A stretch of 36,497 nt of DNA from Akkermansiaceae bacterium. GTDB lineage: Bacteria > Verrucomicrobiota > Verrucomicrobiia > Verrucomicrobiales > Akkermansiaceae. Each line of letters opens with the position of its first letter. The first letter of the stretch is position 1. Of the stretch, positions 8,425-18,195 are shown piece after piece. Below the pieces are notes generated by a model. It did no database searches, was not told the DNA's origin, and worked only from the letters and a program-made list of their open reading frames with translations. Location: the NCBI GenBank assembly GCA_015062015.1, contig SUVM01000006.1:1-36497 (forward strand), given 5' to 3'. Both the position numbers and the translations under genes were made by a program.

Positions 8425-10371
8425 ATGATGGATAGCAATCTTCTTTCCACGCTTCAGCGGGCCGTTGCAGACGGCAAACTGCTTGCCGCATCGCTCGAAA
8501 ATATTAAGTTGCTGCTTGCCGGCACCCAAGACCCCGTAGCCCCTGCAGCCATTGCAGAGCTTGCTACCGCCGGGGAATGGGCAGAGCTCAACAACCGTTT
8601 CTATAAAACCCTTGCCTTTGGCACCGGTGGCCTGCGCGGCCGCACCATCGGCATGATTGTTGCCCCGGCAGAACAAGGGCAAGGCGGCATCAATGGCCGG
8701 CCCGAGTTCCCTTGCGTCGGCACCGCTTGCATGAACTACTTTAACGTTGGTCGTGCTATGCGCGGGCTTATCACCTACATACGCCGATTTGTAGAATCCG
8801 AAGGCAGCGGGCGCAAACCCAAAATTGTCGTTGGGCACGACACGCGCCATTTCTCTCGAGATTTTGCGGAGTACTGTGCCAAAATTGCCACAGATTTGGG
8901 GTGCGACTGCGCGCTGTTTGACGGTCCCTGCTCTACGCCGGAAGTATCCTTTGCCATACGCGAACTTAATGCCGACACAGGCGTTGTGTTGACCGCCTCT
9001 CACAACCCGGCGCACGACAACGGCTTTAAAGCCTACTTCAACGATGGGGCTCAGCTTATCGCCCCGCACGACAAAGCCGTCATTGCCGAGGTAAATGCCT
9101 TGCAAGGAGACACATACGAGCCGCTTCCGGCCGAGCAACAAGGGCAACTGAGCATCCTTGGTCCGGAGTTTGATGCCATTTATATCGAAAAGCTCAAAGG
9201 CATCATCCTGCGCCCGGATGTGTTTGAAAAAGCAAGTGCCAAGGTGGTATACACCAACCTGCACGGCACCGGTGGCCGCTGCATCGTACCCATTCTCAAA
9301 CAAATCGGTTGCAATGTCAGCACCGTTGCTGAGCAAGATGTGCCGGACGGCCGCTTCCCCACTGTTGCCAGCCCCAACCCCGAGAACGCACCCGCCCTCG
9401 ATATGGCTATTGCTCAGGCAGATGCCGAGCAGGCAGATTTGGTTATCGCCACAGACCCCGACAGCGACCGCATGGGCATTGCCGTACGCGATACCGCCAC
9501 CGGCAAAATGCAGCTTCTTACCGGTAACCAAACGGGCTGCCTTATGGCATGGTACCGCTGCATGAGCGCCGTAGAGCTCGGCATCATCACCCCGCAGAAC
9601 ATAGACCACGCCGTCATGGTGAAAACCTTTGTCACCAGCCCGCTGCAAGATGCCATTGCGGCTTCCTTCGGCATCTCCACCGTCAATGTACTCACCGGCT
9701 TTAAGTATATTGCCGCCAAACTCGGCAAATACGAGCAGGCTATACCCGCAGACAAACGTATAGGCTACCGCAGCATGACAGAGGCGCAAACCCGTGCCCT
9801 GCGCCTGCAATACAGCAAATACTTCATCTTTGGCGGCGAAGAAAGCTACGGTTATCTGGCGCAAGACTTCGTGCGCGACAAAGATGCCAACGCCGCAGCC
9901 CTCTGCCTTGCAGAAATGAATGCCTACCTCGCCTCCAAAGGCATCGGCCTGCTCGAGTGCCTCAACAACATCTATTCCGAGTTGGGCTACTACATGGAGC
10001 TGGGCAAGAGCCTTGTGATGGAGGGGGCAGACGGTGCCGCCAAAATTGCAGCCCTTACCCAAAGCTACATGCAAAATCCGCCCGCAGAGATGGACGGAGC
10101 CGCTGTATCCGCCGTGAGAGACTTTTCCGCAGGCACGTTGACAGATGCCGAGGGCGACCCCATCCCGGCAGAAAAAATGCTCTTCATCGACTTGGCAGAC
10201 GGACGCAGCTTTGCCGTACGCCCCAGCGGCACAGAACCCAAGATTAAATACTACCTCTTTGCCCATGGGCAAAAGGGGGCAGACTTGGCAGAAGCCAAAG
10301 CGAGCGTACAAGCAGGCATAGAATCCCTGTGGGCTGCCGTAGAGGCAGATGCCCGCAACCGCATGGCATAA
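8425..10371 (+). CDS. Phosphoglucomutase/phosphomannomutase family (alpha-D-phosphohexomutase)
   Basis: VLTASHNPAHDNGFKAYFNDGAQ (phosphoserine loop), DPDSDRMGIAV (metal loop), GGEESYGYL, RPSGTEPKIKYY. Start set by promoter position. Confidence 0.93.
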   Translation: MMDSNLLSTLQRAVADGKLLAASLENIKLLLAGTQDPVAPAAIAELATAGEWAELNNRFYKTLAFGTGGLRGRTIGMIVAPAEQGQGGINGRPEFPCVGTACMNYFNVGRAMRGLITYIRRFVESEGSGRKPKIVVGHDTRHFSRDFAEYCAKIATDLGCDCALFDGPCSTPEVSFAIRELNADTGVVLTASHNPAHDNGFKAYFNDGAQLIAPHDKAVIAEVNALQGDTYEPLPAEQQGQLSILGPEFDAIYIEKLKGIILRPDVFEKASAKVVYTNLHGTGGRCIVPILKQIGCNVSTVAEQDVPDGRFPTVASPNPENAPALDMAIAQADAEQADLVIATDPDSDRMGIAVRDTATGKMQLLTGNQTGCLMAWYRCMSAVELGIITPQNIDHAVMVKTFVTSPLQDAIAASFGISTVNVLTGFKYIAAKLGKYEQAIPADKRIGYRSMTEAQTRALRLQYSKYFIFGGEESYGYLAQDFVRDKDANAAALCLAEMNAYLASKGIGLLECLNNIYSELGYYMELGKSLVMEGADGAAKIAALTQSYMQNPPAEMDGAAVSAVRDFSAGTLTDAEGDPIPAEKMLFIDLADGRSFAVRPSGTEPKIKYYLFAHGQKGADLAEAKASVQAGIESLWAAVEADARNRMA

Positions 10372-10372
10372 T

Positions 10373-10383
10373 CCCCCCCCCCC
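10373..10383. repeat. C11 homopolymer tract
   Basis: taat-CCCCCCCCCCC-actg directly after the phosphohexomutase stop. Confidence 0.9.
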
Positions 10384-10408
10384 ACTGCTATCACCACTTC
10401 TGTAACCA

Positions 10409-10451
10409 CAGCCCCGCAGTTTTCTTGTTCCGATTCTGCGGGGCTGTTTTT
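10409..10451 (+). terminator. Rho-independent terminator of the phosphohexomutase gene
   Basis: CAGCCCCGCAG (10409-10419) / CTGCGGGGCTG (10436-10446) perfect 11-bp stem followed by TTTTT. Confidence 0.88.
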
Positions 10452-10475
10452 CCTAACAACAAAGCTCCTGTCGGC

Positions 10476-11633
10476 ATGAACATCTCTCCTTACGCTTGGG
10501 TATTACTCGGAATCGGCATTTTCGAATTATGGCGTTTCCTGATGAACCGCCGCCTCGCCAAACTGAGTACCACCCCCAAGGAAAGCGAAGAAGAAGAAGA
10601 AATCAACCTGTTCACCTACGGGCTTACCGCACAACAAGCCCAACAACTGCTGGCTAACGGTGCAGATGCCACCGCCACCAACAGCGAGGGGCTAACCCCG
10701 CTCATGATAGAAAAAGACGGCGGTGCCATCCTCGCCATTGCTGCTGCCGGGGCAGACATCTCCGCAGTAGACATCTATCAACAAAACGCCGTGCACCACC
10801 TCGCATGGAATCAGGACCCGCGCCGCAGCTACACCGATGCCGTGCTGCAACTCGCACACCAGGCCGGCCTCAACCTCGATGCGGTAGACAAAGAAGGCAA
10901 TACCCCTGTCTACCTTGCGGTTTACCAAGATGCGGTTGAAACCGTCGAAGCACTTTTAACTTACGGGGCTAATCCCAACACAACACCGCAGGAAGACTCC
11001 GACATCAACCTCAACGGAGAAACCGCCCTCAGCTACGCCGCCACTGTGACAGAACACACCCTCATTACCCTCCTGCTACTGGGTGCCGGTGCTCACGACA
11101 CGAAAGAGCAATACCGGTGGACGCCACTACACCAAGCCGCAGCAAACGGAAATGAAGCCGAGGCGGCAGCCCTCTTAGCCCAAGGCACCCCGGCAGATAC
11201 GCGAGACATTTTGGGCTGTACACCGCTCATGGCTGCCTGTTTCTTCGGCCATACCGCCATTGCTAAGTTACTGGTAGAGGCCGGTGCAGCCCCGGACACA
11301 CGCAGTGCCAACAAAGCCGGGTCCATTTGCACCAATTGGTCGCCCCTCATGCTTGCAGCGTGGAAAGGCAACACAGATACCGTTGCCTACCTCCTCAGCC
11401 TTGGGGTAGAGGTAGACGGCCGGGGCGACGACTGCGGCTTCACCCCGCTTATCGTAGCATCACGCCGCAACAAAATCGGCGTTGCACGGCTCCTTCTTCA
11501 AGCCGGGGCGGACCCCAACGCCCTCGACACAGAATACCAAGAGTTCTCCCCCCTTTACTACGCCACCCCGGGGACGGAGATGCACAGACTCCTCCTTGCC
11601 CACGGTGCCACAGAGCCCAAAGGCGAAGCTTAA
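10476..11633 (+). CDS. Membrane-anchored ankyrin-repeat protein
   Basis: N-terminal hydrophobic segment (MNISPYAWVLLGIGIFELWRF), acidic stretch, then ankyrin repeats (EGLTPLM, GNTPVYLAVYQDAVETVEALLTYGANPN, RWTPLHQAAANGNEAEAAALLAQG, GCTPLMAACFFGHTAIAKLLVEAGA, GFTPLIVASRRNKIGVARLLLQAGADPNA). ATG at 10476 lies downstream of the terminator. Confidence 0.88.
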   Translation: MNISPYAWVLLGIGIFELWRFLMNRRLAKLSTTPKESEEEEEINLFTYGLTAQQAQQLLANGADATATNSEGLTPLMIEKDGGAILAIAAAGADISAVDIYQQNAVHHLAWNQDPRRSYTDAVLQLAHQAGLNLDAVDKEGNTPVYLAVYQDAVETVEALLTYGANPNTTPQEDSDINLNGETALSYAATVTEHTLITLLLLGAGAHDTKEQYRWTPLHQAAANGNEAEAAALLAQGTPADTRDILGCTPLMAACFFGHTAIAKLLVEAGAAPDTRSANKAGSICTNWSPLMLAAWKGNTDTVAYLLSLGVEVDGRGDDCGFTPLIVASRRNKIGVARLLLQAGADPNALDTEYQEFSPLYYATPGTEMHRLLLAHGATEPKGEA

Positions 11634-11636
11634 CCG

Positions 11637-11644
11637 CCCCCCCC
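11637..11644. repeat. C8 homopolymer tract 3 nt after the ankyrin stop codon
   Basis: TAAccgCCCCCCCC... read directly (TAA 11631-11633). Confidence 0.85.
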
Positions 11645-11691
11645 GAAACCGTGTATAGGCGGGATTCTCTGCCAACCGTTATAAAAATAGA

Positions 11692-11720
11692 TTGAAAAGC
11701 CCCGGAGTTAGAGGTAGAAC
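11692..11720 (+). promoter_or_regulatory. Sigma70-like promoter TTGAAA-17-TAGAAC, 9 nt to ATG 11730
   Basis: TTGAAA agccccggagttagagg TAGAAC gtgggggaa ATG. Confidence 0.68.
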
Positions 11721-11729
11721 GTGGGGGAA

Positions 11730-12932
11730 ATGATTGTTGAATCTTCCTCGCACTATCGCATCCACTTTGTCATCATCTTTTTGTTGGTAAGCTTTAACCT
11801 GCGGATGAGTTTTTCTGCCGCAGATCCGTTGCTGGTGTTTCTGATGCGGGATTTGGGGCTAAGTGTTGGCAGCAGCGGGCTGTTTGGGTTGCTGCCGATT
11901 ATGTCTTTGGGCGTGGCAGCACCGCTTGGGGCTGTATTGGTGCGTTACATACGGCCCAGAATATTAATAATAGATGCACTGCTGTGGGCAATAGGCGGTG
12001 TCATCTGGCGAAGTTATGGCGGCATTGCAGGCTTATTTGGCGGCACCGTGGTAATAGGGCTTGGATTAGGCGTAGCAGGCTCGGTAATATTGGGCATCGG
12101 CAAACAAGTGCTGCCGGATAAACAAACAGAACTCATGGCAGCATATACAGCATGCGTAAGTCTGGGCACGGCTGTAGGTGCCGGGGCATCTGCCCCCATG
12201 GCTTTACTATTAGGGGGGTGGCAACATGGCTTGCTCTTTTGGGGCTTACCCCTTCTTGTAGCCACCCTGCTATGGGGAGAGCTGGTATTGCGAGCCCGCA
12301 AAACGCATATACAACAAAGCACGCTCAAAACACCTATGCTTCCGCTGCTCAAACAAACAAAAGCACGCATGGTAACGCTCTTTTACATGTTCCGTGTTGC
12401 CGGGGCGTGGCTATTGATTGTGTGGCTGGCAACACTGATGCGAGAACGCGGCATGCCGTTGGTGGAAGCTGGCTTGGTGTTATCCGTCTCCACGGCATTT
12501 CAGATACCGGGCGCTCTGTTATCCGGCATTATCGGGCGGTGGATGGGCGGCACGGAGAGGCTGATGATAAGCGCCATCAGCGCTACGATTGTGGCATGTT
12601 GGGGCTTGCTGACAGCCCCCCTGCACCTGTGGTTGTTCTTTGCCATACTGTTAGGGTGTGGGCTGGGCATCATATTCTCCGTTGGCATGGCGCTAATTGT
12701 GGAAAGCGAGGCAGATGAAGCAGGAACGGTGGCATTGTCCGGGCTGGCGCAAGGAGTTGGCTTTACATGCGGCGGATTGCTGGCATGGCTTTGCGGACAA
12801 AGCATGCAGCTACCGCACCACAATGTATGGGTGGGCGGTGTTTATACACTTTTAGCCATAGGCGGATTAATTTGCGGCCTGCATGCCTTGCGAAATGCAA
12901 ATTCCACGGCAACCGCCAACAAGAATGCTTGA
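11730..12932 (+). CDS. MFS transporter (CynX/NimT-like)
   Basis: About 12 hydrophobic segments; FNLRMSFSAADPLLVFLMRDLGLS...GLFGLLPIMSLGVAAPLGAVLVRYI is typical of this MFS group. Promoter geometry favours ATG 11730 over GTG 11721. Confidence 0.82.
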   Translation: MIVESSSHYRIHFVIIFLLVSFNLRMSFSAADPLLVFLMRDLGLSVGSSGLFGLLPIMSLGVAAPLGAVLVRYIRPRILIIDALLWAIGGVIWRSYGGIAGLFGGTVVIGLGLGVAGSVILGIGKQVLPDKQTELMAAYTACVSLGTAVGAGASAPMALLLGGWQHGLLFWGLPLLVATLLWGELVLRARKTHIQQSTLKTPMLPLLKQTKARMVTLFYMFRVAGAWLLIVWLATLMRERGMPLVEAGLVLSVSTAFQIPGALLSGIIGRWMGGTERLMISAISATIVACWGLLTAPLHLWLFFAILLGCGLGIIFSVGMALIVESEADEAGTVALSGLAQGVGFTCGGLLAWLCGQSMQLPHHNVWVGGVYTLLAIGGLICGLHALRNANSTATANKNA

Positions 12933-12957
12933 CACAGCATGGCACGCAAGGTAGAAT
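12929..12957 (+). promoter_or_regulatory. Sigma70-like promoter TTGACA-17-TAGAAT, 7 nt to ATG 12965
   Basis: TTGACA cagcatggcacgcaagg TAGAAT agactgc ATG; the -35 overlaps the stop of the MFS gene. Confidence 0.85.
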
Positions 12958-12964
12958 AGACTGC

Positions 12965-14161
12965 ATGAAATCACGCATGGATGAGTTTGCAGAATGGGGA
13001 ACCGAAGTCGTATTCGGCAGAGCCCACGGATTCCGTGCGTGGATGATGCGATGCGTACTTCGCTTTGCTTCGCTATTCTTCTACCTGTTGGTCAAAACTC
13101 GCTTGTTCCTGTTCTCCCGCCGCATCAAAACAGTGCGCTATTTGGGCACATTCGTTATCAGCGTAGGCAACATTACAGCCGGTGGTACGGGTAAAACCCC
13201 GGTAGTGGAGTTTTTGTCGCGCGCGCTATCGGCACGCGGGCGCAGATGCGCTATTTTGACGCGCGGTTACAAGAGCGAGCCGCTCGATGAACCGCAGGAA
13301 TGGAAAGATAAAGACGGCAACAATGTAACGGAACTGCCCAAAATTGCCAGCGATGGCGTAACGCGCTACCTGAGCCCCCTCTACGCAGGCGACGAGCCGT
13401 TTATGCTGGCTCGCAATTTGGATAATGTGGCTGTGCTGGTAGACAAAGACCGTGTGAAATCCGGTATTTTCGCCATCGAACAATTGGGCTGCAATACGCT
13501 CATTTTGGATGACGGCATGCAATACCTCAAACTTAAGCACGAAATAGACATTGTGCTGGTAGACTGCGGATTCCCCTTCGGCACCGGCTCTCTACTGCCT
13601 CGCGGTACCATGCGAGAGCCCCGCAGCAGTTTAGCACGCGCAAGCTACATCATCCTGACCAAAAGCGGCGGTAAACCGCAAGACCGGCTCATTTCCACCA
13701 TCCGAAAATACAACCGCGTGGCAGATATTATTGTTTGCAACCACGCCCCTGCTCATCTGGAAAACATCTTTACGGGCGAACGCAAACCGCTCAGCTTCCT
13801 GAAAGACAAATATGTAGCCTGCATGAGCGGCATTGCCCGCCCGGAAAGTTTTGAAGGCTTGGTGGAAGGCTTGGGGGCTCATGTGGAAATCCGCCGCCGT
13901 TACCCGGACCACTACTGGTTCGACCAAAAAGACTTGGAAACTTTTGTGGATCGCTGTGCCGACCGCGCTATGGATTTGATTGTCACCACAGAGAAAGATG
14001 CCGTGCGCTTCCTGAAACCGGGAGAAATGGAAATACCCATTTACTTCCTGCGTATTCAAATTGACATTGAGCAAGGGCAAGAATACTGGGACCGTATGAT
14101 AGACCGCATTTGCGATTTGGCTGCCCCGCAACCCACCCCGCAGTGGAGCGATGCCATCTGA
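12965..14161 (+). CDS. lpxK: Tetraacyldisaccharide 4'-kinase LpxK
   Basis: VISVGNITAGGTGKTPVVEFL (Walker A), ILTRGYKSE, GDEPFMLA, LDDGMQYLKLKHEIDIVLVD, LLPRGTMREPRSSLARA. Confidence 0.93.
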   Translation: MKSRMDEFAEWGTEVVFGRAHGFRAWMMRCVLRFASLFFYLLVKTRLFLFSRRIKTVRYLGTFVISVGNITAGGTGKTPVVEFLSRALSARGRRCAILTRGYKSEPLDEPQEWKDKDGNNVTELPKIASDGVTRYLSPLYAGDEPFMLARNLDNVAVLVDKDRVKSGIFAIEQLGCNTLILDDGMQYLKLKHEIDIVLVDCGFPFGTGSLLPRGTMREPRSSLARASYIILTKSGGKPQDRLISTIRKYNRVADIIVCNHAPAHLENIFTGERKPLSFLKDKYVACMSGIARPESFEGLVEGLGAHVEIRRRYPDHYWFDQKDLETFVDRCADRAMDLIVTTEKDAVRFLKPGEMEIPIYFLRIQIDIEQGQEYWDRMIDRICDLAAPQPTPQWSDAI

Positions 14162-14177
14162 AAAAAAGGAGGAAGAG

Positions 14178-16169
14178 TTAATCGGCTATTGAACCGAATT
14201 CGGCGGCGAGGTCGGCTTCTGCCTGTTCGATTTGAGTGGTAATATCCTCCCACTGCGTATAAAGAGATTCTGTTTCTCGCTCTAACTGTTGATACTCTGC
14301 CGTCAACGACATCAGCACCTGGTTATCGGACATATTGGCTGGGTCTTCCAGAGCGGTGGAAATTTCCTCACGTCGGCTATCTTTCAGAGCAATGGAATCC
14401 TCAACCTCTGCCAATGCCTTTTGCAAAGGCTTAAGCACCTTGGTACGTTTTTCGCGCTCCAACGCGCGGACACGGCGCGCTTCTTTTTTGTTTTGCGGGG
14501 CTATATTAACAGGTGCAGCCCCGGGAGCAGGTGCAGAGTCTTGCACAACGCGGCGCTCTTCTGCCTCTACGGTTTCGAGATACTGCGTCACATTGCCATA
14601 AAACAGGCGCGGAGCATAGCCGGGGCGGAACTCTAACACCTTATTGACAATCGGATCCAAAAATTGGCGATTATGAGACACGATACAATACGAGCCCGGG
14701 TACTCTTCCAGCGCACGTTGCAACACATCTTGGCTCTGAAAATCCAAGTGGTTGGTCGGCTCGTCCATAATGAGGAAATTAGCCGGCTTGAGCAACATAC
14801 AAACCAACGCCACGCGAGAACGCTCTCCACCGCTCAATACACCGATTTTTTTAAACACATCATCCCCACGGAACAGGAAACAGCCCAGCAAATTACGCAC
14901 TAATGGCCGGGTTTCGCGGCCGGCGGCAGCCTCTACACACTCCAGCACCGTTTGCTCATTGTTAAGCACATCTGCATGTGTTTGGGAGAAAAAAGCCACT
15001 TGCGTATGATGCCCGAAAGAGAAAAGCCCCGCATCCGGTGCCTCTGTACCGGATACAATGCGGGTAAAGGTGGATTTTCCGGAGCCATTAACACCGACAA
15101 TGGCTATGCGGTCCCCCTTCTCCATTGTAAAATCATAATCTTTCAACAGGCAAATCGGCCCGTAGGCTTTGCTCACCTTATCCAGCCGCACCACCGTACT
15201 GCCACCGGGGGGAGGCGGCGGAAAACGAAAACTCATCACCGCATCGTCGTCTTCCACCTCAATGAGCTCAATTTTTTCCAATTGTTTAATACGGCTTTGG
15301 GCTTGGCTGGCCTTAGTGGCTTTGGCACGGAAACGGTCAATAAACGCCTGGGTTTTAGCAATTTCTCGCTGCTGAGCTTTAGCTTGTCGCAGCAGGATTT
15401 CCTTGCGGGCTTTGCTTTCCTTGAGGTAGAAGGAAAAATTGCCGGAATACTCTTCTGCACGGCCATGGTGGAATGCGATGGTACGCGTCACCATAGAATC
15501 AAGCAAAGCAACATCGTGGCTAATGATGCAAATGGCTCCTCGGTAACTACGCAGGCTTTGCTCCAGCCAACGCTGGCTCTGAATATCCAAATGGTTGGTC
15601 GGCTCGTCCAGCAACAACACCTCCGGCTCCTGCAATAACAACTTAGCCAAGGCTATGCGCATTTGCCAACCGCCGGAAAACTCGCCGCAGTCGCGCCCAA
15701 AATCATCCGCAGAAAACCCCAAGCCGCGCAAAATGGATTCCGCACGCGGACGCAGCGTTGCCGCATTGCGCTCTTGCAACAGCAACTCGGCATGGCCGAT
15801 TTTTTCCAGCGTTTCACGGTAGGCATCGCCGGCAGAATCCAAGGTCTGCAACTCCAGCGAAAGGGCATCCACCATCTGTTGCAACTGCACAATGTTACCA
15901 ACAGAGCCCAACACCTCGTCAAGCAACGACTGCCCGGAAATATGGATGCCATCCTGCGGCAGATAACCGACTTGAGTATGCTTCGGCAACAGCACCTGCC
16001 CACGGTCCGGCTGCATTACCCCCACAATACACTTCATAAGGGTAGACTTGCCGGCACCGTTCTGCCCCGCGAATGCGATGCGCTCTCCGCGTTCGACAAC
16101 GAAGGAGAGCGAATCAAAGAGAACGCGGGGACCGAACTCGATGTGCAGGTCCTGTACGGCAAAAACCAT
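14178..16169 (-). CDS. ABC-F family ATP-binding protein
   Basis: Two ATPase domains without TM segments: GQNGAGKST/GVNGSGKST, GEFSGGWQMRIALAKLLLQEPEVLLLDEPTNHLD and SGGERSRVALVCMLLKPANFLIMDEPTNHLD; C-terminal coiled-coil-like region. Confidence 0.93.
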   Translation of the reverse strand: MVFAVQDLHIEFGPRVLFDSLSFVVERGERIAFAGQNGAGKSTLMKCIVGVMQPDRGQVLLPKHTQVGYLPQDGIHISGQSLLDEVLGSVGNIVQLQQMVDALSLELQTLDSAGDAYRETLEKIGHAELLLQERNAATLRPRAESILRGLGFSADDFGRDCGEFSGGWQMRIALAKLLLQEPEVLLLDEPTNHLDIQSQRWLEQSLRSYRGAICIISHDVALLDSMVTRTIAFHHGRAEEYSGNFSFYLKESKARKEILLRQAKAQQREIAKTQAFIDRFRAKATKASQAQSRIKQLEKIELIEVEDDDAVMSFRFPPPPPGGSTVVRLDKVSKAYGPICLLKDYDFTMEKGDRIAIVGVNGSGKSTFTRIVSGTEAPDAGLFSFGHHTQVAFFSQTHADVLNNEQTVLECVEAAAGRETRPLVRNLLGCFLFRGDDVFKKIGVLSGGERSRVALVCMLLKPANFLIMDEPTNHLDFQSQDVLQRALEEYPGSYCIVSHNRQFLDPIVNKVLEFRPGYAPRLFYGNVTQYLETVEAEERRVVQDSAPAPGAAPVNIAPQNKKEARRVRALEREKRTKVLKPLQKALAEVEDSIALKDSRREEISTALEDPANMSDNQVLMSLTAEYQQLERETESLYTQWEDITTQIEQAEADLAAEFGSIAD

Positions 16170-16693
16170 TATTTACCAAGCTTGCTGTTCCAGCGAGAGA
16201 TGTTGGCAGATTGTTCCGCAAAAAGATCTGCACAATCATCATGAATCTCTATGGCAGAGATTGTATCGCCTTGGCAAATGGCATTCACCACATCCTGATC
16301 GGCAGGGCTGCAAACCTCACCAAAAATGGTATGCTTACCATTAAGCCAATCCGTAGGCACATGGGTAATGAAGAATTGAGAGCCGTTGGTGCCTTGGCCG
16401 GTCCAGGTTTTGCCGGCATTTGCCATCGCCAACAGACCGGGGCGGTCGAACTTGAGATCCGGGCGGCACTCGTCATCAAACTTATAGCCCGGGCCACCGC
16501 AGCCGGTACCTTCGGGGTCGCCTCCCTGAATCATGAAATCTGCAATCACGCGGTGAAACTTAAGGCCATTGTAAAAGCCGCGTGTAGCCAAGTTAAGGAA
16601 GCTGGCGGCGGTCATGGGTGTCTTAGAAGCAAAAACAACAAGGTTAATATCGCCCTTGCTTGTCTTCATCGTGATTTTTTTGTCAGTTGCCAT
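16169..16693 (-). CDS. Cyclophilin-type peptidyl-prolyl cis-trans isomerase
   Basis: GFYNGLKFHRVIADFMIQGGDPEGTGCGGPGYKFDDE...GTNGSQFFITHVPTDWLNGKHTIFGEV. Start MATDKK set by promoter; TAATG overlap with the ABC-F gene. Confidence 0.93.
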   Translation of the reverse strand: MATDKKITMKTSKGDINLVVFASKTPMTAASFLNLATRGFYNGLKFHRVIADFMIQGGDPEGTGCGGPGYKFDDECRPDLKFDRPGLLAMANAGKTWTGQGTNGSQFFITHVPTDWLNGKHTIFGEVCSPADQDVVNAICQGDTISAIEIHDDCADLFAEQSANISRWNSKLGK

Positions 16694-16700
16694 ATGCGGC

Positions 16701-16729
16701 AAGATAGCAGCCGCAACCCCATCTTGCAA
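16701..16729 (-). promoter_or_regulatory. Sigma70-like promoter TTGCAA-17-TATCTT, 7 nt to ATG 16693
   Basis: Reverse complement: TTGCAA gatggggttgcggctgc TATCTT gccgcat ATG. Confidence 0.65.
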
Positions 16730-16759
16730 GCCCAAAGCGTGGCATACTCGGATTTTATC

Positions 16760-16788
16760 TTGCCCGCTCGGTAGCGATGTGGTAGAGT
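16760..16788 (+). promoter_or_regulatory. Sigma70-like promoter TTGCCC-17-TAGAGT, 7 nt to ATG 16796
   Basis: TTGCCC gctcggtagcgatgtgg TAGAGT aagcaat ATG; divergent to the cyclophilin promoter. Confidence 0.65.
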
Positions 16789-16795
16789 AAGCAAT

Positions 16796-18094
16796 ATGAA
16801 CAAGTTTTCCGCATATCTCTTAACAGCAGCCTTGGCCGGAGCCGCTGCTACGGCATCGGCAGATGTGGTTGCCATGCAAAATGCGCTGGACCATTGGGAC
16901 GGATTAATGCAAGAATACCAAGCCGCTTTACAACTTGCCAAAACCCCGGACCAACTGAAAGCCATAGAGCAACCCAACGGAGAGGAAGTAGCCCTGTTGC
17001 TGTGGCACAGCGTTAACAAGAAAACCGGAAAACGAAAAAAATTAGTTCAACCGACGGATGCCGAGAGACTACGCGGCGCGAGTGACAAATATAAAGAGGT
17101 AGCCACCTACGAGTTTGAAGAACATTGGGCAGCCCCTGCCGTGGTATGGTTTTTGAACCACCCGCAAGAGTTTGCACGCGTTTTCGGCAATAAGAACCGC
17201 CAGATTTCGTATTTTGCCAACGCCATGTTGGAGAGTGTGGAGCAAATACACTATGCCAGCCCTTATATTGCCGATGCCTGTGCAAAATTAGCAGAAAGCC
17301 CCAGCATACGCGTTTACGAATTGTTGCAGAAAATTTATACGCGCAACCAATCTCCCGCAGCACAGGCCGCTGCTGCCATGGCCATGTGCATTCAACTGAG
17401 CAATCCCACCATTGCCAGTGCCGAAAAAAGCCCTGAGCATGCCCGTAATAAACAACTCTATTTCTTGCGTCAAGCCATTATACTGGCTCCCGATAACGCC
17501 ATGTTCGGCAATGTTTCTCTCAACGATATGGCTATGGAGATGAGCTATGCCATCAATAACCTGAGCCTCGACAGCATCCCGCCGCAAATGACGCTCATCG
17601 ATATGAACGGCAACAGCGTCGTTTTCCCCAAACCCGGCAAACCCACACTCATCTTCTTCTGGGCTCCGGAGGAAAGTATCGGGCTGGATATTGTGCAACG
17701 CCAGGAATTGCTGGCCAAACAGTTTCCTGATTTAGTATTCTGCCCCATCACCACCCACCAAAAGCAGGAAAACTGGCGGGCCATGCTGCAACAGTACAAC
17801 ATCCCCCACTGCTACATGGATAACAAAGAGAACAGCAGCGGCCTCGCCTACCGTGTATCGCAGCTTCCCATGGCCGTGCTGGTAGATGCCAGATGCCGCA
17901 TCCTCTTCATCGGGTTCCCCAACCAACAACTGCAAGCTGCCCTCAACAACTGCTTTGCCCCTGCCAATACCACACAACAAACAGGGGCAGACAATGCGCC
18001 CATGCTGCAACCGCATTCCCAACCCAAACCGGCAGAAAGCACCCCGAAGCACGACAATACACCGCCCCCGCTGCGAGACATGCCCGAGTTTTAA
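16796..18094 (+). CDS. Secreted protein with C-terminal thioredoxin/TlpA-like fold lacking the CXXC motif
   Basis: Signal peptide MNKFSAYLLTAALAGAAATASA; C-terminal TLIDMNGNSVVFPKPGKPTLIFFWAPEESIGLDIVQRQELLAKQF...VSQLPMAVLVDARCRILFIG resembles TlpA-like thioredoxins. Confidence 0.65.
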   Translation: MNKFSAYLLTAALAGAAATASADVVAMQNALDHWDGLMQEYQAALQLAKTPDQLKAIEQPNGEEVALLLWHSVNKKTGKRKKLVQPTDAERLRGASDKYKEVATYEFEEHWAAPAVVWFLNHPQEFARVFGNKNRQISYFANAMLESVEQIHYASPYIADACAKLAESPSIRVYELLQKIYTRNQSPAAQAAAAMAMCIQLSNPTIASAEKSPEHARNKQLYFLRQAIILAPDNAMFGNVSLNDMAMEMSYAINNLSLDSIPPQMTLIDMNGNSVVFPKPGKPTLIFFWAPEESIGLDIVQRQELLAKQFPDLVFCPITTHQKQENWRAMLQQYNIPHCYMDNKENSSGLAYRVSQLPMAVLVDARCRILFIGFPNQQLQAALNNCFAPANTTQQTGADNAPMLQPHSQPKPAESTPKHDNTPPPLRDMPEF

Positions 18095-18120
18095 TACTGT
18101 ATACCGGGCAAATCAATCTC

Positions 18121-18160
18121 AAAATCGCACCACGGAGCCAACAGCCGTAGTGCGATTTTT
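18121..18160 (+). terminator. Rho-independent terminator
   Basis: AAAATCGCAC (18121-18130) / GTGCGATTTT (18150-18159) plus T. Confidence 0.8.
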
Positions 18161-18195
18161 CTGCGCCCAAATACAATGGAATACATGAAAGAGGC

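Noticed and set aside
8176-10311. 711-aa ORF on the minus strand antisense to the phosphohexomutase
   Set aside because: Fully overlaps a well-supported gene; composition-driven open frame (Cys/Gly/Ala-rich, no recognisable domain).
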